Source of the DNA: Nitratireductor arenosus | Lineage (GTDB): Bacteria; Pseudomonadota; Alphaproteobacteria; Rhizobiales; Rhizobiaceae | Reading direction: 5' to 3' | NCBI RefSeq assembly: GCF_009742725.1 | Contig: NZ_WPHG01000002.1 | Location: 806,001 to 870,000 of the forward strand | DNA: 64,000 bases | The notes under the pieces: generated by a model | Seen by the model: only the letters and a program-made list of their open reading frames with translations | Databases searched by the model: none | What the model was told of the DNA's origin: nothing | Translations under genes and position numbers: made by a program | In this document: positions 24,723 to 33,169 of the stretch, one piece after another | Position numbering within the stretch: the stretch's first letter is position 1 | Layout of the letters: every line of letters begins with the position of its first letter

Positions 24723-25511
24723 TCAGTCGCCGTAAACGTCGACATCGAAATATTTGTCGTTGATTTCCTTGTATTTGCCGTTTTCACGGATAGCCAGAAT
24801 GGCGGCGGACAGCTTGTCGGCAAGCTCGGTTTCGCCCTTGCGCACTGCGATGCCGGCGCCTTCACCGTTGATGACGGGATCGGGTGTCAGCGTATCGAGG
24901 ATCTTGCAGCACGCGCCGTCGTCGGTCTTCAGCCATTCCGACAAAACGATGACGTCGTCGATCACCGCGTCGATGCGGCCATTGGCGATGTCGAGCTTGT
25001 ACTCGTCGGGCGTCGGATAAAGCTTCAGGTCGGCCGAGGGCAGCTTTTCCTCGGCATAGTTGGAATGGGTGGTGGAGGATTGCGCGCCCAGCGCCTTGCC
25101 GGCCAGGGCCTCATCGGTGGCTTCGGTTATGGCGCTGTCCTTGGGCACGGCGATCGCCGGCGGGGTGTTGTAATATTTAGCGCTGAAATCGACCTTTTCC
25201 TTGCGCTCCTCGGTGATCGACATCGAGGCGATGATGGCGTCGAACTTGCCGGCCTGCAGAGCCGGGATGATGCCGTCCCAATCCTGGGTAACGAATTCGC
25301 AGTCGGCCTTCATCTCCTCGCAAAGCGCTTTGGCGATATCGATGTCGAACCCGACCAGGGAACCGTCGGCCTCGAGATTGTTGAAGGGCGGGTAGGCGCC
25401 TTCCGTGCCGATCTTGAGCTTCATCATGTCCTGGGCATGGGCGCCAGCGCCCAGGGAAAGGGCGAGGATGGCGGCCGATGCGGCTATCGCCAGACGCTGT
25501 TGGATACGCAT
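24723..25511 (-). CDS. Polar amino acid ABC transporter substrate-binding protein
   Basis: A 262-residue periplasmic binding protein. The signal peptide (MRIQQRLAIAASAAILALSLGAGAHA) should be cut at AHA-Q. The mature protein has the family-3 features KIGTEGAYPPFNNLEADGSLVGFDIDIAKALCEEM and WDGIIPALQAGKFDAIIASMSITEERK. This wording is common in HisJ/ArgT/octopine-type proteins for basic or polar amino acids. ATG at 25511 follows AGAGAGGA. It leads the operon binding protein, HisQ-type and HisM-type permeases. Confidence 0.93.
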   Translation of the reverse strand: MRIQQRLAIAASAAILALSLGAGAHAQDMMKLKIGTEGAYPPFNNLEADGSLVGFDIDIAKALCEEMKADCEFVTQDWDGIIPALQAGKFDAIIASMSITEERKEKVDFSAKYYNTPPAIAVPKDSAITEATDEALAGKALGAQSSTTHSNYAEEKLPSADLKLYPTPDEYKLDIANGRIDAVIDDVIVLSEWLKTDDGACCKILDTLTPDPVINGEGAGIAVRKGETELADKLSAAILAIRENGKYKEINDKYFDVDVYGD

Positions 25512-25570
25512 AATGTTCCTCTCTGTCCTTTTGTCATTGGCTTGCGGCTTGCGGCCGCTTGTCGTTTCCG

Positions 25571-25590
25571 GCGGGTGCCGAAACACCCGC
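25571..25590 (-). terminator. Possible terminator hairpin between mobB and the binding-protein gene
   Basis: GCGGGTG, a 6-base loop and CACCCGC form a perfect 7-bp stem about 77 bases past the mobB stop on the minus strand. There is no T-tract, so termination is uncertain. Confidence 0.35.
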
Positions 25591-25666
25591 GAAAACCGGA
25601 TACTCCCACTGTTTTTGTCGGGAATGCAACCGCAAAGCGTGACAAGTCTTTCCCGCGCCCGAACGC

Positions 25667-26191
25667 TCAGGCTTTGGCGCCGCGCGCCGCCAGGCCGGTC
25701 GTCGTTTCGACGAAATCGGCGATCGCGGTGATGTCGCCGAGCCCGAACACCGGCACGGTTTCTCCCGCCACGGGGTGATCGGCCGCGATCGCGACAATGT
25801 TGGGGCTCGTTCCGGTGAGCGGTTCGCGGCTGCGCGCCTCCAGGCGGCGGGTCTCGAGTTTGGGATGGGCGTCGTGCTTGTAGCCTTCAACCAGTACCAG
25901 GTCGCAGGGCGCGAGCTTGTCGAGCACGTCGGCCAGACTGGGCTCGCCCTCGTCGCGCAATTCGTGCATCAGCGCCCAGCGCCGGCCCGACACGATCGCC
26001 ACCTCCATGGCGCCGGCCTCGCGATGGCGGAAGGAATCGGTTTCGGGTCGGTCGATGTCGAAGGCGTGATGAGCGTGCTTGACCGTCGATACGAGATGGC
26101 CGCGCCGGCCGAGTTCGGTAACCAGTGCCGCGGTCAGCGCGGTCTTGCCCGAATTCTTCCAGCCGGTAATACCGAAAACGCGCCGTGTCAT
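25667..26191 (-). CDS. mobB: Molybdopterin-guanine dinucleotide biosynthesis adaptor protein
   Basis: A 174-residue GTP-binding protein that assists MobA in attaching GMP to molybdopterin. The P-loop is GITGWKNSGKTAL near residues 7-19. A conserved switch region VKHAHHAFDIDRPETDSFRHREAGA and the LVEGYKHDAHPK segment are diagnostic. Its start overlaps the mobA stop (ATGA), giving an MFS-mobA-mobB operon. The protein is not essential in enteric bacteria but is usually linked with mobA. Confidence 0.94.
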   Translation of the reverse strand: MTRRVFGITGWKNSGKTALTAALVTELGRRGHLVSTVKHAHHAFDIDRPETDSFRHREAGAMEVAIVSGRRWALMHELRDEGEPSLADVLDKLAPCDLVLVEGYKHDAHPKLETRRLEARSREPLTGTSPNIVAIAADHPVAGETVPVFGLGDITAIADFVETTTGLAARGAKA

Positions 26192-26811
26192 CGCGCCTGC
26201 TCCGCAATCAGCCGCTCGGCGGTGGCGAGATCGCCCGGCGTGTTGATGTTGAAAAATGGGTCGATTTGCTGACCATTGTGTTTTTGCACGGCGAAATCGA
26301 CGATGTCGACGGGGTGGGATCGGCAAAAGCCGGAAACGGAATGGTTTCCCGGCTCGTCGAGAAACGCCGCCATGGCGTCGGCCAATGTCGTCGGCCACAG
26401 GCCGAACACCGGATGCGGCCGGTTGTGCGAGGCGGCGAGCGCGATCCGCCCTGGGTTCCCGGTTGCAGCCAGCCGCGCGACCAGGTCGCGCGGGAAAAAG
26501 GGCGTGTCGGTCGCTGCCGTGACGAGCCTGTCGAAGCCGGCGCTGGCAGCCCAGGCCAGGCCGGCATGGATGCCGGCGAGCGGTCCGCGCTGTCCGGCAA
26601 GAATGTCACCGATCACCGGGCGCCCAAAGGCGGAAAAACGCTGCGGCTCGATGTTGGCGCTCACCGCGATCGCCTCGACGCCGGGCGCGAGCCGCTCCAG
26701 CGCGTGAGCGATCAGCGGCTTGCCCGCGAGCGGGAGGAAGGCCTTGTCGGGGCCAGCCATGCGCGAGGAGCGGCCACCGGCGAGGACGACCCCGGCGATC
26801 CGGCTCCTCAC
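26188..26811 (-). CDS. mobA: Molybdenum cofactor guanylyltransferase
   Basis: A 207-residue nucleotidyltransferase that joins GMP to Mo-molybdopterin, giving the guanine dinucleotide cofactor used by DMSO-reductase-family enzymes. The signature loop is VVLAGGRSSRMAGPDKAFLPLAGKPL; the second Asp motif is AATDTPFFP and the C-terminal block is FFNINTPGDL. The start is GTG at 26811, three bases after the stop of the MFS gene. Xanthine-dehydrogenase-type enzymes use other cofactor forms, so MobA here does not by itself serve the hydroxylase at 1.0-4.7 kb. Confidence 0.93.
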   Translation of the reverse strand: MRSRIAGVVLAGGRSSRMAGPDKAFLPLAGKPLIAHALERLAPGVEAIAVSANIEPQRFSAFGRPVIGDILAGQRGPLAGIHAGLAWAASAGFDRLVTAATDTPFFPRDLVARLAATGNPGRIALAASHNRPHPVFGLWPTTLADAMAAFLDEPGNHSVSGFCRSHPVDIVDFAVQKHNGQQIDPFFNINTPGDLATAERLIAEQAR

Positions 26812-26814
26812 GGC

Positions 26815-28032
26815 TCACGCTCCCCCCAGTGGTCCGGCGACGCGGTCGACCCACATGCCGTAAAGCGTGGCGCAGATCGCCGCGACGGCCGACAGCGCCA
26901 TCACCCACAATAGCGGCATGGCTCCGCTGTCGGGCGACAGCAGCGCACCGGCGACCACCGCCAGCGCGGCGCCGCCGCCGATCTGCATGGAACCGCCGAG
27001 GCCGGAGGCGGAGCCCGCCAAACGCGGGCGCACGCTAACGATGCCGGCATTGGCGCTCGGCAGGGTGATGCCGTTGCCCAGCCCCACCATGGCGGCCGGG
27101 CCGAACAGCGACAGCGGGTGGACGAAACCGAGCCCGAACAACGCCAGTGACACGATCATGCCGAGAAAGGTCACGATATTTCCGGCAAGCATCATCGGCC
27201 CGAGCCCGACGCGCGCGCCGTACCGGCCCGACAGGAAATTGCCGCTCATGTAGCCGACGGAGATCAGCATGAAATAGAACCCGTATTCCGACGGGCTGAG
27301 TTTCAGGATTTCGGTGGCGACATAGGGCCCGCCGCCAAGAAAGGCGAAGAACGAGCCGGTGGCGAAGGCAGCCGTCAGCGCGTAGGCCCAGAAGCGGCGC
27401 GAGCGCAGCAGTTCCGGATAGGCGCGAAACTGCGCGGTGAAGCTGGGCGAAAGCGTCTTGTTGGTCTCGTTGAGGTCGAAATAGACGACGCTGATCGACA
27501 CTAGGCCGAAGCCCAGCGTCAGCACGAAGGTGGATTGCCAGCCATACCATTCGTCGAGAAGGCCGCCGATCGCCGGGGCGATCATCGGCACCAATGACAT
27601 GCCCATGACGATATAGGCGATCTTGCTGACCGTTTCCTCCGTGCGCACGGTGTCGCGCACGATGGCGCGCGACAGCACCATGCCGGCCGCCGAAAAGGCC
27701 TGCAGCACGCGGCAGGCGAGCAGGATCTCGATGGTCGGCGCAAACAGCGCCGCGACGGTGCCGACCAGGAAGACCGAAAAACAGGTCAACATGACCGGCC
27801 GGCGGCCGAACCGGTCCGAGGCCGGCCCGATGAAGAGCTGCAGCACGGCGGTCGCGCCGAGATAAAGCGACACCAGAAGCTGCACCAGGGCGTAGTCGGC
27901 CGAAAAATGCCGGGCGATGCCGGGCAGGGACGGCAGAAAAATGTTCATCGCCAGCGGCCCGGTCGCCGTCGCGATGACGAGGGTGAGGATATGGGGCGAA
28001 CGGACCCCCGGCAGTTGACGTCGGTCGCTCAT
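26815..28032 (-). CDS. MFS exporter, Bcr/CflA family
   Basis: A 405-residue transporter with 12 predicted membrane segments. The family loop FIGPASDRFGRRPVML between segments 2 and 3 and the motif FSAAGMVLSRAIVRD near segment 5 are those of drug:proton antiporters (Bcr/CflA). It likely exports a small hydrophobic or amphiphilic compound using proton motive force. It is followed by mobA after three bases, an odd partnership that is probably only shared transcription. A second Bcr/CflA-type gene is at 41.6 kb. Confidence 0.9.
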   Translation of the reverse strand: MSDRRQLPGVRSPHILTLVIATATGPLAMNIFLPSLPGIARHFSADYALVQLLVSLYLGATAVLQLFIGPASDRFGRRPVMLTCFSVFLVGTVAALFAPTIEILLACRVLQAFSAAGMVLSRAIVRDTVRTEETVSKIAYIVMGMSLVPMIAPAIGGLLDEWYGWQSTFVLTLGFGLVSISVVYFDLNETNKTLSPSFTAQFRAYPELLRSRRFWAYALTAAFATGSFFAFLGGGPYVATEILKLSPSEYGFYFMLISVGYMSGNFLSGRYGARVGLGPMMLAGNIVTFLGMIVSLALFGLGFVHPLSLFGPAAMVGLGNGITLPSANAGIVSVRPRLAGSASGLGGSMQIGGGAALAVVAGALLSPDSGAMPLLWVMALSAVAAICATLYGMWVDRVAGPLGGA

Positions 28033-28090
28033 ACCGGCCTCCGTCTGTCCATGGCGCGGGACGGGCCGCCTTTCTTGCGCGCCGCCATGC

Positions 28091-29017
28091 TCAAAGACCG
28101 TCAGGGCTCATAGTCGGCCCCGTGCTTTCGGCGGCCGGCTTGCGCGGGCCGCGCACCTGCTCGCGGTAGAGCGTGAACAGGCCCGAGCCCACCACGATCA
28201 CCGCGCCGGCGATCATCGCCGCGTCGGGCACGTCGCCGAAGATGGCATAACCGAGCACGAGAGCCCACAACAGCCCGGTATAGCGGTAGGGCGCCACGAA
28301 GGAGATGTCGCCGGAGCGCATCGAGACGATGACGCACTGATAGCCGACCAGCACCATCACGGCGGCGACGGCGAGCGTGCCAAACTGGCCGCCGTCGAGC
28401 GGTTTCCAGCCACCCAGCGGGACGACGAGCAAGCCGCCGATGATGGTGACGCCGACCGCGCTCAGCGTGGAAACCAGCAGGGTCGGCACGTCGGCGTGGA
28501 TGCGCCGGGTGGCAAGGTCGCGCACGGTGCAGAACATGACGGCCAGAAGCGCAAGCAGCGAAAACGCGCTGAACCCTTCGAAACCCGGGCGGATGATAAT
28601 CAGAACGCCGGCGAACCCGGCCAGAATGGCCGACCAGCGCCGCCAGCCGACCGGCTCGGCAAACACCAGTGCCGCGCCCATCGTCACTGCCAGCGGGAGC
28701 ACCTGAAGCACCGCCGTCACATTGGCCAGCGGCAGACGCTGTAAAGCGAGCAAAAAGGAGACCGTCGCACCGATTTCGGCCGCGACCCGGAGCAGCACCA
28801 TCGGATTGCGGATGCCCGACAGCTTGTTTGCCACGCCGGCGCGCCAGGCAAGCAGGGCGACCAGCAGCGTGGCGACGATGCCGCGCACCAGCATGATCTG
28901 GCCCATGTTGAGCTCGGTGCTGACCAGCTTGACGACGGCGTCGTTGACCGTGAAGGCGGCCATGGCGATCGCCATGGTGAGCGCGCCGCTCAGATTGGGG
29001 GAAAGGTGCAAGGCCAT
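28091..29017 (-). CDS. DMT-superfamily transporter (EamA domains)
   Basis: A 308-residue membrane protein with ten predicted helices in two EamA repeats. Typical EamA wording is ALQRLPLANVTAVLQVLPLAVTMGAALVFAEPVGWRRW and SFVAPYRYTGLLWALVLGYAIFGDVPD. Such proteins export amino acids, nucleobases or metabolites. ATG at 29017 (MALHLSP) is preferred; the frame stays open 20 codons upstream with a cysteine-rich unlikely extension. It ends 58 bases before the MFS start. Confidence 0.88.
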   Translation of the reverse strand: MALHLSPNLSGALTMAIAMAAFTVNDAVVKLVSTELNMGQIMLVRGIVATLLVALLAWRAGVANKLSGIRNPMVLLRVAAEIGATVSFLLALQRLPLANVTAVLQVLPLAVTMGAALVFAEPVGWRRWSAILAGFAGVLIIIRPGFEGFSAFSLLALLAVMFCTVRDLATRRIHADVPTLLVSTLSAVGVTIIGGLLVVPLGGWKPLDGGQFGTLAVAAVMVLVGYQCVIVSMRSGDISFVAPYRYTGLLWALVLGYAIFGDVPDAAMIAGAVIVVGSGLFTLYREQVRGPRKPAAESTGPTMSPDGL

Positions 29018-29146
29018 GTCCGGAACAGTTCTTAACCGGATTACGCACACCCCTGCGCAAACGCAACCGCAAACCACTGGTCCAGACGGCTGGAACGCGC
29101 CCGTGCGCGGGACCGGCCTAGCGAACCTCCGTTGCCGGGCTTGCCG

Positions 29147-29620
29147 TTACGGCCCGTTCAGGCTTTTGCCCATGGCTGCGATATGCGGCTCGTAGACCGG
29201 TTTGAGGGTGCGCGGAAACCTCAACAGCATGGCATGGATGATATTGTCGGCGCCGAACTCGAACCGGTCGTAGAAAATATCGTCTTCCACGTAACCCGAC
29301 AGCACCACCCAATTGTCTTTCACGCGCCGGTAGGTCACCTCGAAACCCTCGCGTCCGGCCGGCTCGCTCGCCTGGTCGGCAAAGGCCTCAGGCGAGGCCT
29401 GGAGCGCGTTGTTGAAGGCGTAGACGGCCAGACTCGCCCCGTCCTCGGAAAGCCAGGTCATGCCGTCGCCGTTTTGCGGCGGTTCCATCGCCTGGCGAAA
29501 GATTTCTGCGGGAAAGGTGACCGAGGTGCCGTAGCGGGAATTCTTGTAGGTCAGCGTGTCGGCGAACGCGTGCAGGCTGAACAGGCCGGCGGTCAGGCAC
29601 ACAAGGACACGCATCGTCAT
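29147..29620 (-). CDS. Conserved exported protein of unknown function
   Basis: I do not recognise the family. The 157-residue product begins with a clear signal peptide (MRVLVCLTAGLFSLHAFA, cut near AFA-D), so the protein is periplasmic. The mature part begins LTYKNSRYGTSVTFPAEIF and has aromatic-rich beta-like segments, ending EPHIAAMGKSLNGP. It follows moaA after 25 bases and is probably cotranscribed with it, although a link with cofactor synthesis is not supported by its location outside the cytoplasm. Confidence 0.7.
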   Translation of the reverse strand: MTMRVLVCLTAGLFSLHAFADTLTYKNSRYGTSVTFPAEIFRQAMEPPQNGDGMTWLSEDGASLAVYAFNNALQASPEAFADQASEPAGREGFEVTYRRVKDNWVVLSGYVEDDIFYDRFEFGADNIIHAMLLRFPRTLKPVYEPHIAAMGKSLNGP

Positions 29621-29645
29621 GGCCGGACCTTTCCTGGCGCGCACG

Positions 29646-30656
29646 CTATCCTCCCGTCACGCTCATATGGCGCGAGACCGAGGGCCGGTTGGTGCGGCGG
29701 TCGATGACGAAATCGTGCCCCTTGGGCTTGCGCCCGATGGCCGCGTCGATCGCGGCATGCAGGAGTTCGTTGCCCTCCGACGCGCGCAGCGGCTGGCGCA
29801 GGTCGGCGGCGTCCTCCTGGCCCAGGCACATATAGAGCGTGCCGGTGCAGGTCAGCCGCACCCGGTTGCAGCTTTCGCAGAAATTATGCGTCATCGGCGT
29901 GATGAAACCGAGCCGCCCGCCGGTCTCGGCGATCTCGACGTAGCGCGCCGGCCCGCCGGTCTTGAACGGAATGTCGGTCAGGGTGAATTCGTTCTCCAGC
30001 CTGGCGCGCAAGAGCGACAGTGGCAGATACTGGTCGGTGCGGTCGGCGTCGATCTCGCCCATCGGCATGGTCTCGATCACCGTCATGTCCATGCCGCGCC
30101 CATGCGCCCAGCGCAGCATCTCGGGGATTTCGCCGTCGTTGAAGCCTTTCAGCGCCACGGCGTTGATCTTGACCTTCAGCCCGGCCCGCTCGGCCGCCTC
30201 CAGCCCTTCCATCACCTTGCCGAAATGGCCCCAGCGGGTGATGGCGCGGAACTTGTCGGGATCGAGCGTGTCGAGCGACACGTTGAGGCGCCTCACTCCG
30301 CAATCGGCGAGCTCGTCGGCGAAACGGGCGAGCTGCGAGCCGTTGGTTGTCAGCGTCAGCTCCTCGAGCGCGCCGCTTTTGAGATGGCGCGACAGCTCGC
30401 GCACCAGATGCATGATGTTCTTGCGCACCAGCGGCTCGCCGCCGGTCAGGCGGAGCTTGCGCACGCCCTTTTCGACAAACGCCGTGCACAGCCGGTCGAG
30501 CTCCTCCAGCGACAACAGATCCTTCTTCGGCAGGAAGGTCATGTCCTCGGCCATGCAGTAGGTGCAGCGGAAATCGCAGCGGTCGGTGACCGACACGCGC
30601 AGATAGTCGATCGTGCGTCCGAACGGGTCGATCATCGGAACTGTGCTGGCGGTCAT
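29646..30656 (-). CDS. moaA: GTP 3',8-cyclase (molybdenum cofactor step 1)
   Basis: A 336-residue radical SAM enzyme that starts molybdopterin synthesis from GTP. The SAM cluster motif is [11 protein letters not shown] near residues 28-38. The second, substrate-side Fe-S cluster is formed by [20 protein letters not shown] near 265-284. GGEPLVRKN and VSLDTLDP are also conserved. Start at ATG 30656 gives the usual length; the frame remains open upstream. No moaC, moaD or moeA is in the window, so the pathway is scattered on the chromosome. Confidence 0.96.
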   Translation of the reverse strand: MTASTVPMIDPFGRTIDYLRVSVTDRCDFRCTYCMAEDMTFLPKKDLLSLEELDRLCTAFVEKGVRKLRLTGGEPLVRKNIMHLVRELSRHLKSGALEELTLTTNGSQLARFADELADCGVRRLNVSLDTLDPDKFRAITRWGHFGKVMEGLEAAERAGLKVKINAVALKGFNDGEIPEMLRWAHGRGMDMTVIETMPMGEIDADRTDQYLPLSLLRARLENEFTLTDIPFKTGGPARYVEIAETGGRLGFITPMTHNFCESCNRVRLTCTGTLYMCLGQEDAADLRQPLRASEGNELLHAAIDAAIGRKPKGHDFVIDRRTNRPSVSRHMSVTGG

Positions 30657-30834
30657 GCTGTCGGTCCTGCCTCGCGAATGGTCCGGCCCGCCGTGCCTGG
30701 CGCGGGCTTGCAGCCTTGGTAACATTTTCGCTGTATCTGGCGCAATATATCGACTTGATGCCGCGCCGCGATGATGGGATAGCGACATCGATGACCGCGG
30801 AGCGGACAAAACCGGCGGCAGCGGAGAATTGATC

Positions 30835-31179
30835 ATGGCGGCCCCGAAAGAACTGCGCGTTTCCAAGGACCGGCGCGTCCTGACCGTGACCTTCGCCGAC
30901 CAGAGCCACCCGCTGGGCGCCGAGATGCTCAGGGTCCTGTCGCCTTCGGCCGAGGTGCAGGGCCATTCGGCCGAGCAGCGCGTCACCGTGGGCGGCAAGA
31001 AGGACGTCGCCATAAGCCGGCTCGAGCCGGTCGGCAATTATGCCGTGCGCATCGTCTTCGACGACGGCCACGACACCGGCATCTTCACCTGGGCCTATCT
31101 CGACACGCTCGGCCGCGAGAAAGAGGCACGCTGGCAAGCCTATCTCGACGAACTCGAGCAAAAAGGCCTGGCGCGCTGA
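30835..31179 (+). CDS. DUF971 (GBBH-like) domain protein
   Basis: A 114-residue protein made of one DUF971 domain, related to the N-terminal zinc-binding domain of gamma-butyrobetaine hydroxylase. The ending [25 protein letters not shown] is the family hallmark. Homologues are often next to Mrp/ApbC or Moco genes and are suspected of Fe-S or metal roles. It is divergent from moaA across 178 bases, consistent with a joint regulatory region. ATG at 30835 is eight bases after GGAG. Function unproven. Confidence 0.88.
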   Translation: MAAPKELRVSKDRRVLTVTFADQSHPLGAEMLRVLSPSAEVQGHSAEQRVTVGGKKDVAISRLEPVGNYAVRIVFDDGHDTGIFTWAYLDTLGREKEARWQAYLDELEQKGLAR

Positions 31180-31183
31180 CCCG

Positions 31184-31519
31184 TTACGGGCAGTCGCTGG
31201 GGGCGAGATAGCGCCGCTTGGCCCAGCCTGTCACGGTGCGGTCGCCGTCGTAATGGGTGACGCGGCACCAGCGGCTCGGCAGCGGCCGGCTTGTCGGCGT
31301 GCACGCGCCTTCGCCGGCGATGATGCCGTGATTGCCCGGACGCAGCATGTCCACGATCGCAGACTTCGCCGAGGCCCGGCTGCGCAGGTTGAGCACGTCC
31401 CAGCTCTCGACATTGACCACCTGGTAGCAACCCGGTCCCGAGGTGGCGAGCGCCCCGGGTGCGCCGGCCGCCAGCGCGAAAAAGCCGGCAAGTGCGATGG
31501 TGTGGCGCAAAGATGTCAT
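31184..31519 (-). CDS. Exported SH3-domain protein
   Basis: A 111-residue protein. A signal peptide (MTSLRHTIALAGFFALAAGAPGALA) precedes a bacterial SH3-like domain (DVLNLRSRASAKSAIVDMLRPGNHGI ending GWAKRRYLAP). Four cysteines could form two disulfides in the periplasm. Such domains usually bind peptidoglycan or other wall components. It converges with the DUF971 gene, with four bases between stops. Confidence 0.8.
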   Translation of the reverse strand: MTSLRHTIALAGFFALAAGAPGALATSGPGCYQVVNVESWDVLNLRSRASAKSAIVDMLRPGNHGIIAGEGACTPTSRPLPSRWCRVTHYDGDRTVTGWAKRRYLAPSDCP

Positions 31520-31658
31520 CGTCCTGTATCCTCCGTGGCGGAACGCGGTCGGGCAAAACCGATCATAACCGCCGTCGGCGGCGCCTGCCAGCCTGAGCGC
31601 GGCGAGCCTCGGGGTCGGCTGCGGAGGGTCGACAAAATGGCGCGGGCAGAGGAAGGGC

Positions 31659-32270
31659 ATGGACAGGATCGAGACGGTGGCGGAACTGGAAGCGCTTTAC
31701 GGCCAGCCCGGCGAGACGTCGCTGGTCAAGGAACTCGACCGCGTCATTCCAGAATATGCCGCCTTCATAGAAGCCTCGCCCTTCGTAGCGCTCGCGACTT
31801 GCGGTCCGGAAGGGCTCGACTGCTCGCCGCGCGGCGACCTGGCTGGTTTCGTGCGCATTCGCGACGAAAAAACCCTGCTATTGCCGGATCGGCGCGGCAA
31901 CAACCGCACGGATTCCTTGCGTAACATCGTGCATGACGGCCGGGTGGGGCTTTTGTTCCTGGTGCCGGGGTCGGCAACAACCTTGCGTGTCAACGGACGG
32001 GCCATGCTGACGGCGGACGCGGCGCTGTGCGCGTCTTTCGCCGTCGACGGCCAGCCGCCGCGCTCGGTCGCGGTCATTTCGGTGGAGGCGGTCTATTTCC
32101 AATGCGCTCGCGCCATCGCGCGTTCGGGCCTGTGGAACCCGCAAAACCATGTCGACCCGAAAACCCTGCCGACGCCCGGACAAATTCTCGCCGTTGCCAG
32201 CAGGCAGGAAATCGACGGCGAAGCCTATGATCGCGACTGGCCGCGACGGGCCGAAAAGTCGATGTGGTGA
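31659..32270 (+). CDS. Pyridoxamine-phosphate-oxidase-like FMN protein
   Basis: A 203-residue member of the split beta-barrel flavoprotein superfamily. The core SPFVALATCGPEGLDCSPRGDLAGFVRIRDEKTLLLPDRRGNNRTDSLRNI shows the FMN-binding region, and NGRAMLTAD and VEAVYFQCARAIARSGLW complete the domain. Members of this subgroup reduce or bind varied substrates and are not pyridoxine biosynthesis enzymes. It converges with merR with nine bases between. Substrate unknown. Confidence 0.87.
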   Translation: MDRIETVAELEALYGQPGETSLVKELDRVIPEYAAFIEASPFVALATCGPEGLDCSPRGDLAGFVRIRDEKTLLLPDRRGNNRTDSLRNIVHDGRVGLLFLVPGSATTLRVNGRAMLTADAALCASFAVDGQPPRSVAVISVEAVYFQCARAIARSGLWNPQNHVDPKTLPTPGQILAVASRQEIDGEAYDRDWPRRAEKSMW

Positions 32271-32279
32271 CGCGACGCC

Positions 32280-32702
32280 TTAGCCGGGGTCGAGCATATT
32301 CAGGACCGGGCATGTTGGCGCGGTTTCCCGCGCGCATTTGCCGACCGTTTCGGCAAGGATATGCTCCAGCCGCGCCAGGTCTGCCAGCTTGTTGCGGACA
32401 TCGTCGAGATGAGCGCTGGCAATGCGCTCGACCTGGGCGCAGCTCTCCCCATGCGGTCGCGCGAGTGCGAGCAGGGCTCGGATGTCGGCAAGGCCGAAGC
32501 CGAGTTCGCGTGCGCGTCGGATGAAGGCGAGGGCGCGGCGATGGCCGTCGTCGTAGATACGTCGTCCGCCAGCGGTGCGCGGCGGGGCCGGGAGCAACCC
32601 TATCCTTTCATAATAGCGGATCGTCTCGATATTGACGCCGGTCTTGCGCGACAGCATGCCAATCGGCATGGCGGCGGCTCGCGGATCCGTGATCGTTTTC
32701 AC
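32280..32702 (-). CDS. merR: MerR-family regulator of the mercury genes
   Basis: A 140-residue metal-responsive regulator. The winged helix starts MLSRKTGVNIETIRYYERIGLLP, and a long dimer helix follows. Three cysteines, Cys88, Cys123 and Cys131, sit where MerR has its Hg(II) ligands (82, 117, 126). The first spacing (35) is identical and the last is one shorter, as also occurs in related sensors. GTG at 32702 follows AAGGGG; ATG at 32669 is an alternative that would trim 11 residues. It is divergent from merT with the operator between. Mercury is likely, but another thiophilic metal is possible. Confidence 0.88.
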   Translation of the reverse strand: MKTITDPRAAAMPIGMLSRKTGVNIETIRYYERIGLLPAPPRTAGGRRIYDDGHRRALAFIRRARELGFGLADIRALLALARPHGESCAQVERIASAHLDDVRNKLADLARLEHILAETVGKCARETAPTCPVLNMLDPG

Positions 32703-32713
32703 CGAAATGCCCC

Positions 32714-32744
32714 TTGTTCCTGTAGCTGCTACAGGATGTAGCGT
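32714..32744 (+). promoter_or_regulatory. MerR-type promoter of merTP
   Basis: TTGTTC (32714-32719), a 19-base spacer and TAGCGT (32739-32744). The long 19-base spacer is the hallmark of promoters that MerR proteins untwist. A transcript would begin at about 32751, essentially on the merT ATG, and no ribosome binding site lies between. Confidence 0.6.
32719..32735. promoter_or_regulatory. merR/merT operator dyad
   Basis: CCTGTAG, three bases, CTACAGG: a perfect 7-bp inverted repeat in the spacer of the merT promoter, where MerR operators normally lie. Confidence 0.8.
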
Positions 32745-32750
32745 CGAGCC

Positions 32751-33155
32751 ATGACGGACAATTCACTTCAACGCGATGTGCGAACCGACGAGGCCGCGGC
32801 GCCCGGTCCGGGGGTCGGACTGGCTATAGGGGCGGGCCTGTTCGGCGCCCTCGCGGCATCGGCCTGCTGTATGATCCCGCTCGGTCTTTTTCTCATCGGC
32901 GTCAGTGGGGCTTGGATCGGCAATTTGACGGCGCTTGCGCCGTTCCAGCCCTTTATCCTCGCCGCAACCGGCGTCTGTCTCGGTTATGGCTTTTGGCGAT
33001 TGCGAAGCGCGCGGGGCAGGGATTGCGCCAAGGGTAGCGCGTGCGCGCGGCCTTTGTCGCGGAGATTGGTGAACTGGACGGCCGGGCTTGCCACGATTCT
33101 GGTGGTTGCCGCCCTTGCCTTTGACATGGTCGCACCAGCCCTGCTTGGTTCGTGA
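32751..33155 (+). CDS. merT: Mercuric ion transporter
   Basis: A 134-residue inner-membrane protein with three predicted helices. Helix 1 carries the vicinal pair Cys39-Cys40 (ASACCMIPLGLFLIG), which takes Hg(II) from MerP. The second pair, Cys92 and Cys98 (DCAKGSAC), lies in the cytoplasmic loop, as in MerT. The N-terminus is about 20 residues longer than in classical Tn501 MerT. It brings Hg(II) into the cytoplasm for reduction or sequestration. The ATG lies at the predicted transcription start without an SD sequence, so it may be translated leaderless. Confidence 0.9.
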   Translation: MTDNSLQRDVRTDEAAAPGPGVGLAIGAGLFGALAASACCMIPLGLFLIGVSGAWIGNLTALAPFQPFILAATGVCLGYGFWRLRSARGRDCAKGSACARPLSRRLVNWTAGLATILVVAALAFDMVAPALLGS

Positions 33156-33169
33156 GAAAGGAGGTCCAA

